Below are positions 6,089 through 6,572 of a stretch of 6,572 bases of DNA, in pieces. Numbering within the stretch: the stretch's first letter is position 1; each line of letters begins with the position of its first letter. The stretch spans positions 18,358 to 24,929 of the forward strand of contig PLAX01000171.1 in assembly GCA_003135255.1 (NCBI GenBank), written 5' to 3'. The position numbers were made by a program, and so were the translations under genes. The stretch comes from Candidatus Dormiibacterota bacterium. GTDB lineage: Bacteria > Chloroflexota > Dormibacteria > Aeolococcales > Aeolococcaceae. The notes under the pieces were generated by a model that did no database searches, was not told where the DNA came from, and saw nothing but the letters and a program-made list of their open reading frames with translations.

Positions 6089-6089
6089 C

Positions 6090-6191
6090 CTCCCTCCGGA
6101 GACCGTGGTCCACCCGGGCCACGGGCCGGCGACCACCATCGGCGAGGAGATGCGGGGCAACCCGTCCGTCAACCCCCCGACCTTCCGCTGA
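6090..6191 (+). pseudogene. 3' remnant of the interrupted metallo-beta-lactamase-fold hydrolase
   Basis: Codons from 6090 read LPPETVVHPGHG and continue as PATTIGEEMRGNPSVNPPTFR, stopping at TGA 6189-6191. This is the standard C-terminal segment of glyoxalase II-like hydrolases: HPGHGP carries the last metal-ligand histidine (residue 194 of the rejoined protein), and TTIGEEMRGNP is the conserved closing stretch. It has no start or ribosome site of its own and continues the 5' part (ending 4573) in the same frame once the element is removed. The open frame extending upstream of 6090 is element sequence and does not look like a gene. Confidence 0.88.
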
Positions 6192-6252
6192 GGAAGGACG
6201 CGCGCCCCACGCAGCAGCCCGCGTCGGGACCCCGCTCCTTCTCACCGGGGCT

Positions 6253-6284
6253 CGCCGCCCCTGGGCGGCGCGGCAGAGCCGCGC
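6253..6284. terminator. Two overlapping GC-rich hairpins between convergent genes
   Basis: CGCCGCCC (6253-6260) pairs with GGGCGGCG (6263-6270), and GCGCGGC (6268-6274) pairs with GCCGCGC (6278-6284). They share three bases, so both cannot form fully at once. They lie in the 152-base gap between the hydrolase end (6191) and the stop of the minus-strand Nudix gene (6344). Neither is followed by a T-tract, so factor-independent termination is uncertain, though position fits a bidirectional terminator. Confidence 0.3.
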
Positions 6285-6343
6285 TCGGCTCACCCCGCCA
6301 CGGATGCGGCAGGCGGCAGGCCGCGGGTCGGGCAGGGCCCTGG

Positions 6344-6571
6344 TCAGCCGGTTCCGAGGCGCTCCAGGAGGTCGTGGACGATCCAGCCCGTCACCCCCCA
6401 GATCGTCCGTCCCTCCGCCTCGTAGTAGTGGACCAGACGGTGCTCGCCTCCCTCCGCCGTCCACTCCTCGGCGCGATGGGGCGCGGTCAGCAGATCGCCG
6501 AGTCGGAACCAGAACCACTCCGCCACCTCGTTGCCGTCGCCACGCACCCTGAAGGGCCGCGTCTGCAGCCC
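6344..6571 (-). CDS. Nudix hydrolase, CoA-pyrophosphatase-like, C-terminal end (partial)
   Basis: The frame enters from the right edge and stops at TGA (6346-6344), showing the last 75 residues; the Nudix box itself lies outside the window. The visible part reads LQTRPFRVRGDGNEVAEWFWFRLGDLL and ends IWGVTGWIVHDLLERLGTG. The pattern N-EVAE-FW-L-LL followed by a late IWG-T-I motif is typical of the CoA diphosphatase (NudL-like) branch of Nudix enzymes, which hydrolyse CoA or related nucleotide diphosphates, but substrate cannot be fixed from this end alone. It converges with the hydrolase gene. It is distinct from the NrtR-type Nudix protein at 3262-4011: orientation, domain plan and sequence all differ. 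Confidence 0.75.
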   Translation of the reverse strand, partial: GLQTRPFRVRGDGNEVAEWFWFRLGDLLTAPHRAEEWTAEGGEHRLVHYYEAEGRTIWGVTGWIVHDLLERLGTG

Positions 6572-6572
6572 C

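Larger units (their letters stand above)
4574..6089 (-). mobile_element. tnpB-only insertion element (IS607-like junctions) inside the hydrolase gene
   Basis: The limits follow from the split gene: joining 4573 to 6090 restores the hydrolase frame and family sequence (...RLYA-LPPETVVHPGHG...). The removed segment is 1516 bp; because CC occurs at both junctions (4572-4573 and 6088-6089) the cut can slide by two bases. The ends form a short imperfect inverted repeat, GTTCGTCAAC (4574-4583) against GTTCCTGAAC (6088-6079 on the minus strand), 8 of 10 matching. No target duplication beyond the GG dinucleotide is visible. A shared GG is what is known for IS607-family serine transposases; IS200/IS605 elements instead insert next to a short, usually AT-containing motif. 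The element has no tnpA, so it would move only with help in trans. It carries a single gene, tnpB, on the minus strand, whose left end in transposon terms is at 6089. Confidence 0.85.

Noticed and set aside
5739..6089. Upstream part of the + strand open frame ending at 6191, as a separate gene
   Set aside because: Only 6090-6191 resembles protein (hydrolase C-terminus); the rest is antisense tnpB and element leader.
3262..6571. The two Nudix proteins as a duplicated gene pair flanking the element
   Set aside because: One is an NrtR-type regulator with a winged helix, the other the end of a CoA-pyrophosphatase-like enzyme on the opposite strand; they show no close similarity.
1..6572. CRISPR arrays, tRNA or rRNA genes, toxin-antitoxin or phage-defence cluster
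   Set aside because: No regularly spaced repeats, no cloverleaf or rRNA sequence, and no second defence-type gene beside tnpB were seen; TnpB here is explained as an insertion element.

Overview
This is a GC-rich window (roughly 70% by eye) with almost no non-coding DNA. Codon use is strongly G/C at third positions. Several start codons sit directly behind a -10 element with no Shine-Dalgarno sequence, so leaderless transcription is likely. Together these suggest an actinobacterial, Chloroflexota or Dormibacterota-like genome. There is no rRNA or marker gene, so I do not assign a taxon more precisely.

Layout: (1) 1-900 (+) is the 3' part of a cyclic-di-GMP EAL-domain protein, probably the end of a GGDEF-EAL protein, with several catalytic positions replaced. 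(2) 912-2237 (-) is a single-pass membrane protein of unknown function with a helical N-terminal region, a proline-rich linker and an extracytoplasmic C-terminal region; it converges on the EAL gene. (3) 2238-2442 is a divergent promoter region with a perfect 9-4-9 palindrome. (4) 2443-3171 (+) is a small four-helix membrane protein of unknown function. (5) 3262-4011 (+) is an NrtR-type regulator, a non-catalytic Nudix domain plus a winged helix. (6) 4025-4573 (+), continuing at 6090-6191, is a metallo-beta-lactamase-fold (glyoxalase II-like) hydrolase gene cut in two. (7) 4574-6089 is a 1516-bp tnpB-only insertion element lying in that gene, with tnpB on the minus strand. (8) 6344-6571 (-) is the C-terminal end of a CoA-pyrophosphatase-like Nudix hydrolase that runs off the right edge.

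The main result is the interrupted hydrolase. Its N-terminal 183 codons end in Leu-Tyr-Ala at 4573. The missing C-terminal 33 residues, with the PGHG metal-ligand motif, resume in frame at 6090. Removing 1516 bp rejoins them into a 216-residue protein of normal family length. The inserted DNA encodes an apparently intact TnpB, the RNA-guided nuclease related to Cas12, with no transposase of its own. Its junctions carry GG (CC on the + strand) at both ends and no longer target duplication, which resembles IS607-type serine-transposase insertion. The element boundaries and an empty target site can therefore be inferred from this window alone.
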